A program made the translations under genes and the position numbers. From Marivirga atlantica (lineage in GTDB: Bacteria > Bacteroidota > Bacteroidia > Cytophagales > Cyclobacteriaceae), in contig NZ_JAERQG010000004.1 of the NCBI RefSeq assembly GCF_016734805.1, forward strand, positions 514,828 to 578,827: 64,000 nucleotides of DNA, read 5' to 3'. The notes below the pieces were generated by a model that was not told the origin of the DNA, ran no database searches, and was given only the letters and a program-made list of their open reading frames with translations. Below are positions 28,701 to 35,823 of this stretch, piece after piece. Each line of letters starts with the position of its first letter. The first letter of the stretch is position 1.

Positions 28701-29654
28701 GTGAACTTAAGTGCAAATACAAGCTCTTTTATTGATGATCAAATTAGCTTTAATACCAGTTACACTTATCAAGTTTTTGCGGTAAATAGCCGTGGTAATT
28801 CTAATGCTATTGAAGGAACAATATCAACATTACCAAATGCTCCAACTGCAACAGAGGCTACTTCTTTAAGTATTAATAGCTTTACAGCTAACTGGACTGG
28901 TGAAGGTGCAGGATTAACCTATTTGGTTGATGTTTCCGAAGATGACTTTGCCAGCACATTAGAAGGGTATAATGCATTGGAAGTGGATGCGTTATCAGTT
29001 GATGTAACTGGCCTTGATGATTTAAAGAGTTATGCTTATAGAGTAAGGGCTATGAATGCCTCAGGTTCTTCGAACTACTCTAATACTATAGAAGCTACTA
29101 CTTTATTAGATGTTCCAGAAGCACCAAGTGATTTGGCTTTTGAATTGGTTGATGCTGAAATACTTCTTTCATGGTCTGATAATTCAACTAGTGAAACAGC
29201 CTTTATTATAGAACGGAAAATAGGTGGTTCTGAGTTTGTAGAATTAGCTACAGTAGAAACAGACATAACTACATATCTTGATGAAATTGGCGCTGTACAG
29301 GAGAATGTAACCTACCGTGTGTTTTCTGAGAATTCATCCGGTAAATCTGAAGCTTCTAATGAAATCACTGTTGGTGTGGAGGTTACTTCTAACAAAGCCA
29401 AGAAAATTGCTTCTCAAATAAGCGTTTTACCAAATCCTTCAACAGGAAGATTTAGCATTCAGTGGCAAAAGAAAATTGAGATAAAAAGTATTAAGATTGT
29501 CGATCTATCCGGAAAGGAGATTCTACTAAAACAGCTGAACGCTTTTAATGACAATTTCAATATTGATTTATCTGAATATGAAAGTGCCGTTTATCTACTG
29601 GTCATGGAAACACAAGATGGTTTCCAAATAATGAAGAAGCTTATTAAAAAATAG
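22707..29654 (+). CDS. giant T9SS-exported protein: Asp-box propeller, jelly-roll domains and nine Fn3 domains
   Basis: Secreted protein of 2315 residues with signal peptide MKRILAILLLISVTGSISVVAQ. After a charged region (about 22-115) comes a beta-propeller (about 125-830) with sortilin/BNR-type Asp-boxes such as TTNQGTTW, STDNGVTW, STDGGTSF and NGGTSW. Then follow a cadherin-like segment (about 832-932), a jelly-roll (about 935-1108), a CARDB-like domain (about 1109-1210), a second jelly-roll (about 1215-1395), nine fibronectin type III domains (about 1400-2225) and a T9SS type A sorting domain opening VLPNPSTGRFSI near residue 2236. I see no identifiable catalytic motif. Adhesion, matrix formation or polysaccharide binding are possible; related propellers occur in glycosidases. 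It forms a two-gene operon with the preceding lipoprotein and ends at a strong terminator. Confidence 0.9.
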   Translation: MKRILAILLLISVTGSISVVAQTEKRNDDQPRRFNYKRLTSDPNSEYYNYNIKKSKDNASERYNFEFNRLKNPKTGKIPENIKKLELEYVLSERSKLQLADEGGFFNFRNGLNFKTANGDQSSPWVNRGPFNVGGRTRALAIDLDDENIILAGGVSGGMWRTTNQGTTWTRVTSGSEHPTVTDVEQDPRSAFNDTWYYSTGERIGASQSGRNGSAFLQGNGIYKSTDNGVTWSVLTATQNNTPQSFDNAFDLIFNIEVNPVNGDLYVATFYGIFRSTDGGTSFTEVLSAEFDNFSDIHITSTGVIYAALDNDGGNGGIYRTTDGASGTWTNITDASFPSSYSRTVIHSAPSNENVLYILASGTPSAPVGHDFWKYTYVSGDGSGSGGTWVNRSANLPNIGGSVGSFNSQGGYDLYVRVHPTNEDIVFIGGTNIYRSSDAFATSSGVWIGGYSPLNNVSLYTNHHPDQHSLEFFPSDPSKVITGHDGGISITDDIMAPVVGTEPVTWTSLNNGYLTTQVYALSIGPSDQLMAGFQDNSTWFTNNTNPADTWVDVFSGDGSYNAFNSDGTVRYLSSQRGNIYKVTYSDANSATPQSFTSLSPAEGLFVAPFELDPNNDEIMYYAASNTVWRNDNLSNATSSTGWTQLTNAASSSNVSTIGVSTQPANVVYFGTTSGEIYRIDGANTGNPSATDIFTSKGLPSGNVSSINVNPYNADDVIVTFSNYSIRSIFQTLNGGTSWTNISGNLEENTDGTGNGPSVRWASRIGNNDRYFIGTSTGLYSATSLNGTSTIWTQENMEGISNAVVEQIRVRNTDGLVVVGTHGNGLFSANYEVSQPDVIVENPLSDITTSANSSDIVLDVSNIFKSNTDPIQTITVTVDNNSNPSLLSAGISGNNLTISLIADQYGTAEISLRGTDGSGEFATSAFNVFVTPPPVSSFPYTVDFESNLPDGWNTSGDMDWIIASSGTPSPGTGPLVDHTFGNSTGQFIFSESSDPVVQDDEAILTSRKIDLSTLTNPRLQFFYHMFGESMGSLKVIVNDITNSSTTEVFSVTGQQQQNQDDDYLSPGPTGIDLSSFNSSVVTIDFIAVKGTNFTSDVAIDDIEFFELPGNDVGVVDVSVSNQPFYGADETVTAAIINYGGNSQSSFDVTYILDGGTPVTETVSATIASGDTLYYDFSTKLDASSLSTFNVEAYTSLTGDVDASNDATTNSFIKAILINSFPYYSESFESGTNNWYTTGVNNSWELGAPKATTINSASDGSNAWVTNLTGAYSNSTDAQVYSPYFDLNTYEKPVVQLDIWAQSEIDWDGTVLEATYNRGQDWLVVGNFGDPDNWYNNDEIESLGGGPGWDDTDGSGWVTATKALPLFAINPEVAFRVRFVSDGSFTDEGFAFDNFKVFDLLLGLDLSSSRNTTNIPLEITPFENVIYYRMDVSTDNFSTFLPGYENVQLFNPSINITGLQPDTEYNVRIKSYVTDAYSSDYSEFIVRTMALPVATAASNITTSSFTANWEVYTEYLGADSYKLEVSDDNFVTNLAGYDMVDIVPNSLDVTGLTEGTEYQYRVSAVVNGELTDPSESISVTTLTSPPSAPDNLQISVINSNSLSLSWNDNSTNEDGFVVERKLASASNFEEVTTVPTDNTSYTDSGLDANTAYIYRVYSTNTAGNSAYSNESEALTLADAPTALAATEVLENSFVANWSNTGSGLTYQLDVSTDNFVTTLAGYNALELSETSKSIEGLEENTQYQYRVKTVNASGNSLASNIIEVTTLKTLPTAPTQLTISVGYNFTNLEWTDNADNEESYTIERKLSSQSNFSEVSSLGENISSYQDTDVEFNTEYIYRVYASNSRGVSDYSNEFTVQTLPEIPSALNATDIAENSFIANWSDQGEGVSYAIDVSDDNFETTLENYTTKTISSGNSTLVEGLDEFTVYKYRVRSENSTGYTDFSNIIELTTLKSFPLAPSNLSLSETEEGIVLSWDDESFNESSFVIQKKLSSNDEFVDLVNLSANTSSFIDDQISFNTSYTYQVFAVNSRGNSNAIEGTISTLPNAPTATEATSLSINSFTANWTGEGAGLTYLVDVSEDDFASTLEGYNALEVDALSVDVTGLDDLKSYAYRVRAMNASGSSNYSNTIEATTLLDVPEAPSDLAFELVDAEILLSWSDNSTSETAFIIERKIGGSEFVELATVETDITTYLDEIGAVQENVTYRVFSENSSGKSEASNEITVGVEVTSNKAKKIASQISVLPNPSTGRFSIQWQKKIEIKSIKIVDLSGKEILLKQLNAFNDNFNIDLSEYESAVYLLVMETQDGFQIMKKLIKK
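26903..29390 (+). repeat. nine tandem Fn3 domains of two alternating subtypes
   Basis: Two Fn3 types, each about 85-95 residues, alternate in the order A-A-B-A-B-A-B-A-B. Type A shows SFxANW, DVSxDNF, L.GYNAL and YRVRAxNASG. Type B shows LSWxDNSxNE, IERKLSS, TSYxD and YRVYSxNSxG. The pattern implies stepwise duplication of an A-B pair within the gene. Confidence 0.8.
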
Positions 29655-29672
29655 CAAAAAACAATAATCATT

Positions 29673-29702
29673 AAAGTCCGCATTTAAATGCGGACTTTTT
29701 TA
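29673..29702 (+). terminator. rho-independent terminator after the giant T9SS gene
   Basis: Eleven-bp stem AAAGTCCGCAT / ATGCGGACTTT (29673-29683 and 29688-29698), loop TTAA, followed by a T-run, 18 nt beyond the stop codon. Confidence 0.9.
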
Positions 29703-29782
29703 TTTTGAGATTTTTATAAAAAGTATTCACCTTTTGTAATAAACTCAATCAACCTGATACTAACTGATAAAAACCTATTTAA

Positions 29783-31267
29783 ATGAACTACCTTTTAAAA
29801 CATCAATGGCTGCAATTCAGGCGTTCTGGCAGCTTTGGAAGAGAGTTAGGGCTATCAATCTTTATAGGGCTGATAGCAGTATTTCTTCTCTTCATGGTAT
29901 TCTTTCTTTCATTTCAGTTACCTGGAATAATTCCAAAATTGGAGTTTGAAGGAGCTGCTGAAAACCCTATTAAATTCTTTAATGGGCTCCTCATTTATTA
30001 CTTCTTTATGGAGTTATTTATGAGATATTTTCTTCAGAAAGTACCTATTCTGGATATTCAGCCTTATCTCAACTTACCCATTAAAAGAAGCTTTATTGCG
30101 CGTTTCTTATTAGGCAAATCGTTATTGAATCTCATCAATATACTGTCATTAGTATTAGTGATACCTTTTGCACTCAAAACTGTTGCGCCAGCTTCTTCAG
30201 GTTTAAATGCATTTCTATGGGTAGCAGGAATATTCCTGATTTCTCTATCACTGCACTTTTTTAACATTCTGTTTAAGAAAAGATTAGATGATAACCTTTG
30301 GGTATGGATAGGAATCATCATCGTTTTTACTGCCAACTATTTTCTGGCCACCTATGGCGGTATAAACTTGCTAGGCTATGTTGGCCTCGCATTTGATGCT
30401 TTTATCTACCAACCAATAACAGTTGCTATACCTCTGGCATTATTCATCGCAGTAGCTATAAGCAGCTATAAAATGTATGTTTCCAACCTTTATCTGGAAG
30501 AATTGTCAGCCAAAGAAACTGGAAATACTGAAACATACTCAGATAAGCTGAGCTTCTTAGGAAATTACGGATTGTCAGGCCAGTTAATTCTGGAAGAGTT
30601 TAGAATGATCATCAGGCACAAAAGAACCCGTTCTGTACTAATGCTTTCATTGGTATTTCTGGCTTATGGATTGATCTTTTTACCAAATCCTGACTATGAT
30701 GACTTGAAGGGTTTTCATGTATTCCTTGGTATTTTCATTAGTGGAATATTCGCAATTAACTATGGACAGTTTCTATGGAGTTGGAATACGAATCAGCTCG
30801 ACTTCTTTTTCACTAGGCCATTGGCATTAACCACATGGATTAAGTCAAGGTATATGTTGATCTTATTTGCAACGCTGGTAAGCACTATACTTTCAATACC
30901 CTATGTATATTTTGGTTGGGAAGTTTTATTGGCATTCTTAACCTGCAGCATTTATAACATAGGTGTAAATATACCAGTAATGATGCGCTTGAGCATGTGG
31001 GGACCAAAACCAATCGATTTAAATAAAGGTGCTTTTATGAACTATCAAGGAACTGGTGCTGCACAATGGGTTATGGGAATTCCGGTTCTGCTCGGGCCTT
31101 TTATAATCTACACCCCACTTTATTACACTTTAGGTCATATTGCCGGATTAATAGGTATTGGCATTATCGGCTTAATTTCTTTAAGTCTCCGCGATTACTT
31201 CATCAAACAGATTGAAAAGAAATTCAGGAAATCTAAATATCAATTAATTCACGAACTAACGGTATAG
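29783..31267 (+). CDS. DUF5687-family ABC transporter permease
   Basis: Polytopic inner-membrane protein of 494 residues; I count roughly 10-12 hydrophobic segments. The N-terminus NYLLKHQWLQFRRSGSFGRE and the segment ELFMRYFLQKVPILDIQPYL (about 78-97) are typical of DUF5687, a Bacteroidota family of ABC-2-like permeases. It is separated from the ATPase gene by only 4 nt, so together they form an exporter. The substrate is unknown. A 128-nt upstream gap with the preceding terminator implies its own promoter, but none is convincing. Confidence 0.85.
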   Translation: MNYLLKHQWLQFRRSGSFGRELGLSIFIGLIAVFLLFMVFFLSFQLPGIIPKLEFEGAAENPIKFFNGLLIYYFFMELFMRYFLQKVPILDIQPYLNLPIKRSFIARFLLGKSLLNLINILSLVLVIPFALKTVAPASSGLNAFLWVAGIFLISLSLHFFNILFKKRLDDNLWVWIGIIIVFTANYFLATYGGINLLGYVGLAFDAFIYQPITVAIPLALFIAVAISSYKMYVSNLYLEELSAKETGNTETYSDKLSFLGNYGLSGQLILEEFRMIIRHKRTRSVLMLSLVFLAYGLIFLPNPDYDDLKGFHVFLGIFISGIFAINYGQFLWSWNTNQLDFFFTRPLALTTWIKSRYMLILFATLVSTILSIPYVYFGWEVLLAFLTCSIYNIGVNIPVMMRLSMWGPKPIDLNKGAFMNYQGTGAAQWVMGIPVLLGPFIIYTPLYYTLGHIAGLIGIGIIGLISLSLRDYFIKQIEKKFRKSKYQLIHELTV

Positions 31268-31271
31268 AACT

Positions 31272-32012
31272 ATGCTAACGATAAGCAACTTAAAAAAACA
31301 ATATAAAAGTAACGTAGTACTTAACATCAGCTCTCTGGAAGTTCCTCAGGGTCAGTCTTTCGGCCTGGTAGGAAATAACGGAGCAGGAAAAACTACTTTG
31401 TTCAGAATCATTCTTGATCTTATAAGAGCAACAGAAGGTTCAGTTGAAATTGAAGGTCATGATGTAAGTAAAACGGAAGACTGGAAAAAATTCACAGGCT
31501 CCTTTATTGATGAAAGATTTTTGATAGACTACTTAAAACCAGAAGAGTATTTTGAGTTTCTGGCAAAGATTTACGGTCTCTCAAAAGTTGATCTTCAAAA
31601 TTTCTTAAAGCAGTTCGAAGAGCTTTTTAATGACGAGATTTTAGGACATAAGAAATACATTAGAGATTTATCTAAAGGAAATAAAAAGAAAGTTGGTGTA
31701 GCCGCTGCCCTTATTGGCAACCCATCTGTTGTATTATTAGATGAACCCTTTGAAAATCTAGATCCTACTTCTCAGATAAGACTAAAGAATATATTGAATG
31801 ATTATAAGAAGGAGCGAAATGTTACCTTCCTAATTTCAAGCCATGATTTAGGACATGTTACTGAGATTTCTGAGAGAATAGTAGCGCTCGATAAAGGTGA
31901 AGTAATTAAGGATATAATCGTAAATGAAAAAACCCTCGAAGAGCTAAATGATTATTTCAGAGGTAATGCCGAACGTAAAGAAACTGCTGATGTTGAAGGA
32001 AGCAGTATGTAA
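31272..32012 (+). CDS. ABC transporter ATP-binding protein
   Basis: Cytoplasmic ATPase of 246 residues powering the DUF5687 permease encoded just upstream. Walker A is GNNGAGKT (residues 34-41). The signature is LSKGNKKK, a variant of LSGGQ. Walker B plus catalytic Glu is VVLLDEPFENLDP, and the H-loop His is in LISSHDLGHV. The variant signature is common in ABC-2 type exporters of this phylum. Last gene of the pair; a hairpin terminator follows after 44 nt. Confidence 0.93.
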   Translation: MLTISNLKKQYKSNVVLNISSLEVPQGQSFGLVGNNGAGKTTLFRIILDLIRATEGSVEIEGHDVSKTEDWKKFTGSFIDERFLIDYLKPEEYFEFLAKIYGLSKVDLQNFLKQFEELFNDEILGHKKYIRDLSKGNKKKVGVAAALIGNPSVVLLDEPFENLDPTSQIRLKNILNDYKKERNVTFLISSHDLGHVTEISERIVALDKGEVIKDIIVNEKTLEELNDYFRGNAERKETADVEGSSM

Positions 32013-32056
32013 AGTTGATGATTGAAGATTAAACAACTATCTTAAACAGATAATAC

Positions 32057-32090
32057 AAAGGCTGGTTAGTTTAAACTAATCAGCTTTTTT
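32057..32090 (+). terminator. rho-independent terminator after the ABC genes
   Basis: Long inverted repeat GCTGGTTAGTTT / AAACTAATCAGC (32061-32072 and 32073-32084) with one G-T pair, preceded by A and followed by a run of six T. Confidence 0.8.
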
Positions 32091-32111
32091 GTTTTTAAAC
32101 ATCTTTAGAAA

Positions 32112-34661
32112 ATGAAATATTATTTAGCAGTACTACTCTCATTACTTCTATCCATTAATGCCATTCAAGCACAGGTTGACCTTTCTTATTATTTACCGGA
32201 TACCGTCAAATATGATCCATCTATTCCTACACCTTCCTCCATAATTGGACATGAAGTTGGGGAATGGCATGTAACACATGATAGGCTTGTATATTATATG
32301 AGAGCTCTGACGGATGCTTCTGATCGCATTCAGATTCAGCAAACCGGTGTTACCTATGAAGGAAGGCCTCAGCTACTATTAACTATTACGCATCCTGATA
32401 ACCTTAGCAACATAGATGACATAAGGAATAATCACAAAAATCTTACAAATCCTGAAGTATCAGCCTCCCTGGATACTAAAGAAATGCCAGCAGTAATCTG
32501 GATGGGTTACAGTGTACACGGTAACGAACCAAGCGGAAGCAATGCATCAATGCTTATGGCCTATCATTTAGCAGCAGCCCAAGGTGATGACATTGAAGAA
32601 AAACTTAAAAATGTTGTTATCCTTATGGATCCTTCATTTAATCCTGATGGCTTAAACAGATTTGCCACCTGGGTAAATATGCATAAAAGTGAGCACTTAG
32701 TAATAGATCCGAACGATAGAGAATTTAATGAGGTATGGCCCGGAGGTAGAACAAACCATTATTGGTTCGACTTGAACAGAGACTGGCTACCGGCCCAATT
32801 AACAGAGTCCAAAAATAGACTAAAACAATTTCACAACTGGAAACCCAATATTATGACGGACCACCATGAAATGGGCACAAACAGTACTTTCTTTTTTCAA
32901 CCAGGTATCCCTTCGAGAACTCATCCTATTACACCAGAAAAAAATCAGAATTTAACAGCCGAAATAGGTGAATATCATGCTAAGTTTTTGGATGCTGCAG
33001 GTTCTTTGTATTTCACCAAAGAAAGCTACGATGACTTTTATTATGGTAAAGGCTCTACATTTCCTGATGTACAAGGTGCTATTGGCATATTATTCGAACA
33101 AGCCAGTTCAAGAGGACATGCGCAAGAAAGTGTAAATGGGGTATTAAAGTTTCCTTTTACTATTAAGAATCAGTTTATCACTTCTTTATCTACTTTGCAG
33201 GCGGGTTACGAAATGCGTGAAACGCTCTTAAATTATCAAAGAGACTTTTACATGGAGGCAAAACGCTCAGCACGTGAATCTGAAACGCAGGCTTATGTGG
33301 TATCAGATCAGGATGCTTCTAAATTATTTGAATTCTCACAAATCTTAACCAGACATGAAATTGATGTTTACCGATTAAAACAAGACGTGAAAGGTTTTCA
33401 GCCAGACAACAGTATAATTGTACCTGTTCAGCAATATCAGAGCAAATTAATACAAGCAATATTTGAGAAAAGAACCAGCTTTACGGATAGTCTTTTCTAT
33501 GATGTATCAGCCTGGACTTTTCCTCTAGCTTTTAATTTACAGTATGAAAGCCTGAATAGTAAAAATTACACAAACAGCTTATTAGGAGATATGTTAACGG
33601 CTGAAAGTGAGCCAAAGGCTCAAATAATAGGTCAAGAAAGCAATTATGCCTACTTATTAGAATGGGAAGATTACTTTGCACCTAAAGCACTTAAAAAGCT
33701 ACTTAATGCCGGATTGCACATTAAAGTAGCTACCGAAGAATTCACAGGACCTAATAAGCATTTATTTAAAAGGGGTACTATTCTAATCCCTGTGAGGCAG
33801 CAAAATAAAGATGCAGAAGAGCTCTACAAACTGGTTAAATCTTCTATTGAAAATACAGGAGTTACCGTTCATAGTTTAAATACTGGCAACACCAAAGGAG
33901 TTAATTTAGGTAGTAGAACCTTTGAGCCTATTGAAAAACCAACAGTTGCTATGCTGGTGGGTTCAGGAGTCTCATCTTATGATGCAGGAGAAATTTGGCA
34001 TCTTATGGATCAGCGTTTCCAAATGGCTGTAACAAAATTGGATATAAACAGCTTAAACAGGGTTGATCTAAATTCATACAATACACTCGTTATCCCAAAT
34101 GTTTGGAGTCAATCAGCTTTAAAACCATTTAAGAATAAACTGAATGCCTGGGTTAATGAGGGAGGTAATTTAATAACATTCGAAAATGCTTCTAAGTGGT
34201 TAGCCGACAGCAAACTAACTGAGGTGCAATTTAAAGTAGATAGCACTAAAAACCCTGGCTTTAAAATGTACAGCGATAACCGTAATGAAAGAGGAGCGCA
34301 AGCCATTGGAGGAGCTATTTTTGAGGCTGATCTGGACTTAAGCCATCCTTTAGCATTTGGGTACAGCAGTAATAAAATTCCCATTTTCAAAGGAAATTCT
34401 TTGTTTATGAAAACCTCAGATAATGCTTATGCAAACCCTGTAAGATATACCTCCACACCATTAATGAGTGGTTATATCTCTAGCGAGAATTTAGCTGACC
34501 TCAAGGAAAGTGCAGTTGTTTCGGTAGATGCCGTTGGCAGGGGAAGAATTATTAGTTTCACTGAAAATACTAATTTTAGAGCCTTCTGGTACGGTACTAA
34601 CAAACTATTTATGAATGCCATATTCTTTGGCCCTATTATAAGTCGCTCAACCGCCAATTAA
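32112..34661 (+). CDS. secreted M14-family zinc carboxypeptidase with C-terminal GATase1-like domain
   Basis: Exported metallopeptidase of 849 residues with signal peptide MKYYLAVLLSLLLSINAIQA. The zinc motif is HGNE, His136 and Glu139. Further conserved segments are DPSFNPDG, WFDLNRDW, TDHHEMGTN (probable third-ligand region) and GILFEQASSRG carrying the likely catalytic Glu. The peptidase domain covers about 40-370. Residues about 600-849 look like a class-I glutamine-amidotransferase-like fold (VAMLVGSGVSSYDAGEIW, LVIPN, WVNEGGNLITFE), common in large Bacteroidota M14 proteins. No sorting domain is visible, so it is probably periplasmic. It is monocistronic between two terminators. Confidence 0.9.
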   Translation: MKYYLAVLLSLLLSINAIQAQVDLSYYLPDTVKYDPSIPTPSSIIGHEVGEWHVTHDRLVYYMRALTDASDRIQIQQTGVTYEGRPQLLLTITHPDNLSNIDDIRNNHKNLTNPEVSASLDTKEMPAVIWMGYSVHGNEPSGSNASMLMAYHLAAAQGDDIEEKLKNVVILMDPSFNPDGLNRFATWVNMHKSEHLVIDPNDREFNEVWPGGRTNHYWFDLNRDWLPAQLTESKNRLKQFHNWKPNIMTDHHEMGTNSTFFFQPGIPSRTHPITPEKNQNLTAEIGEYHAKFLDAAGSLYFTKESYDDFYYGKGSTFPDVQGAIGILFEQASSRGHAQESVNGVLKFPFTIKNQFITSLSTLQAGYEMRETLLNYQRDFYMEAKRSARESETQAYVVSDQDASKLFEFSQILTRHEIDVYRLKQDVKGFQPDNSIIVPVQQYQSKLIQAIFEKRTSFTDSLFYDVSAWTFPLAFNLQYESLNSKNYTNSLLGDMLTAESEPKAQIIGQESNYAYLLEWEDYFAPKALKKLLNAGLHIKVATEEFTGPNKHLFKRGTILIPVRQQNKDAEELYKLVKSSIENTGVTVHSLNTGNTKGVNLGSRTFEPIEKPTVAMLVGSGVSSYDAGEIWHLMDQRFQMAVTKLDINSLNRVDLNSYNTLVIPNVWSQSALKPFKNKLNAWVNEGGNLITFENASKWLADSKLTEVQFKVDSTKNPGFKMYSDNRNERGAQAIGGAIFEADLDLSHPLAFGYSSNKIPIFKGNSLFMKTSDNAYANPVRYTSTPLMSGYISSENLADLKESAVVSVDAVGRGRIISFTENTNFRAFWYGTNKLFMNAIFFGPIISRSTAN

Positions 34662-34700
34662 ACTAATAATAGGATAATAATAGAGTTGGTAATAAAATAC

Positions 34701-34736
34701 AAAAAGCTAATCAATTCAAATTGATTAGCTTTTTTA
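34701..34736. terminator. bidirectional rho-independent terminator
   Basis: Fourteen-bp stem AAAAAGCTAATCAA / TTGATTAGCTTTTT (34701-34714 and 34721-34734) with loop TTCAAA. It lies between the M14 gene (+) and the convergent imelysin gene (-) and has A and T tracts on both sides. Confidence 0.88.
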
Positions 34737-34767
34737 ATGGTGATACCAAATAACTAAGTGGCTTTAA

Positions 34768-35823
34768 TTAATCACCATCATTGTCACTAAAAACAGTTAA
34801 CAAGCCTAGCTGGCTCATCATATCATTTTTGATGATAATGGTTAAGTTGATCATCTCAAGGTAAAGCTCGTCCAGCTTAGGGTTTTGATTGATTATGGCT
34901 GAAGATAAATCCTCCTCTATACTTCTTGCAATATTAATTACCTTATCAAACTGTTGATTAATTTTCTTGGTCAATAGTAAGCCTTCGTCATCTTTCACAT
35001 CAAGTGCATTGAGGTAATCATCCATGCCTGCACCATTTCCTCCATTAAAAACATCTTTCACTGATTCTACATTTTCTGCCAATAGCTCTAGTGAAACGTT
35101 ACTGTAAGGAGATTCAACTTTGGCAGGATGTGGTTCACCCAAATCAGCTTTACCCATAGGTTCACCTAGCTTCATATTTTTAACTTTCTCTAATAGGAAA
35201 ATCATTTCATTAGCTACCAAAGTCATTGAGGAAGAGGCTGAATTTCCCGTTTTATCTATAAACTCTTGATGATAGGCTGTATTCCATTTGTCCAATACCT
35301 TGTCCATATTGTTAGACAAATCGGTACTTAATAATTGAATAAATGCCAGCTGCTGACCAGACAACTCGTCATTCGAAAATAAAATAAATTCAATAGCAGC
35401 TAGCCCCTTTTTGTTGCTCCCTAAGCTTGCCAGGTAGTTCTCCTGATTACTATAGTTTTCAACTGCCTTGCTTATAGCAGCAGTATCAACAGGGAAATAA
35501 TGCATGCTATTTTCAAGAAAGAGACTTTCAATAGGCCCAAAATTATAAGCTTCAGCATATTTCCATACCAGTGCCATTTGAACCCACGCCTCCCTCAGTT
35601 GCTTCATATTAGCATCAGCAGGCTCATTTTCATATACATTTAAACCTGATTGAAATTCAGAAACCTCTAATTGAAAATTACTGTAAGCCGGAAGGATTAA
35701 ACTATCACTAATATTAATCAGAATAGGCTTTCTATCATACGAAGAAGCCGTCTCCTCTTTACTATCACAAGATAAAACAGCTATTGAAATGGCAATTAAA
35801 AATATTTTGTTGAAATGTTTCAT
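34768..35823 (-). CDS. imelysin-family lipoprotein with degenerate GxHxxE motif
   Basis: Periplasm-facing lipoprotein of 351 residues; the signal peptide ends in lipobox VLSC. Imelysin/IrpA-like proteins are helical bundles tied to iron uptake, originally named for a supposed peptidase activity. The family motif GxHxxE appears here as GLAAIE, with Ala142 in place of the His and Glu145 kept, so the metal site is altered. Its start codon abuts the stop of the di-haem protein gene, making it the third gene of the operon, whose first gene encodes a canonical imelysin. It probably evolved as a partner or binding subunit; a peptidase role is unlikely. Confidence 0.85.
   Translation of the reverse strand: MKHFNKIFLIAISIAVLSCDSKEETASSYDRKPILINISDSLILPAYSNFQLEVSEFQSGLNVYENEPADANMKQLREAWVQMALVWKYAEAYNFGPIESLFLENSMHYFPVDTAAISKAVENYSNQENYLASLGSNKKGLAAIEFILFSNDELSGQQLAFIQLLSTDLSNNMDKVLDKWNTAYHQEFIDKTGNSASSSMTLVANEMIFLLEKVKNMKLGEPMGKADLGEPHPAKVESPYSNVSLELLAENVESVKDVFNGGNGAGMDDYLNALDVKDDEGLLLTKKINQQFDKVINIARSIEEDLSSAIINQNPKLDELYLEMINLTIIIKNDMMSQLGLLTVFSDNDGD

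Noticed and set aside
26903..29390. DNA-level tandem repeat array in the giant gene
   Set aside because: Similarity is clear at protein level (Fn3 domains) but the nucleotide sequence has diverged, so it is not a recent DNA satellite.
32112..34661. T9SS sorting domain on the M14 peptidase
   Set aside because: The C-terminus is a GATase1-like fold, with no NPxxxxxxIxF-type sorting motif.
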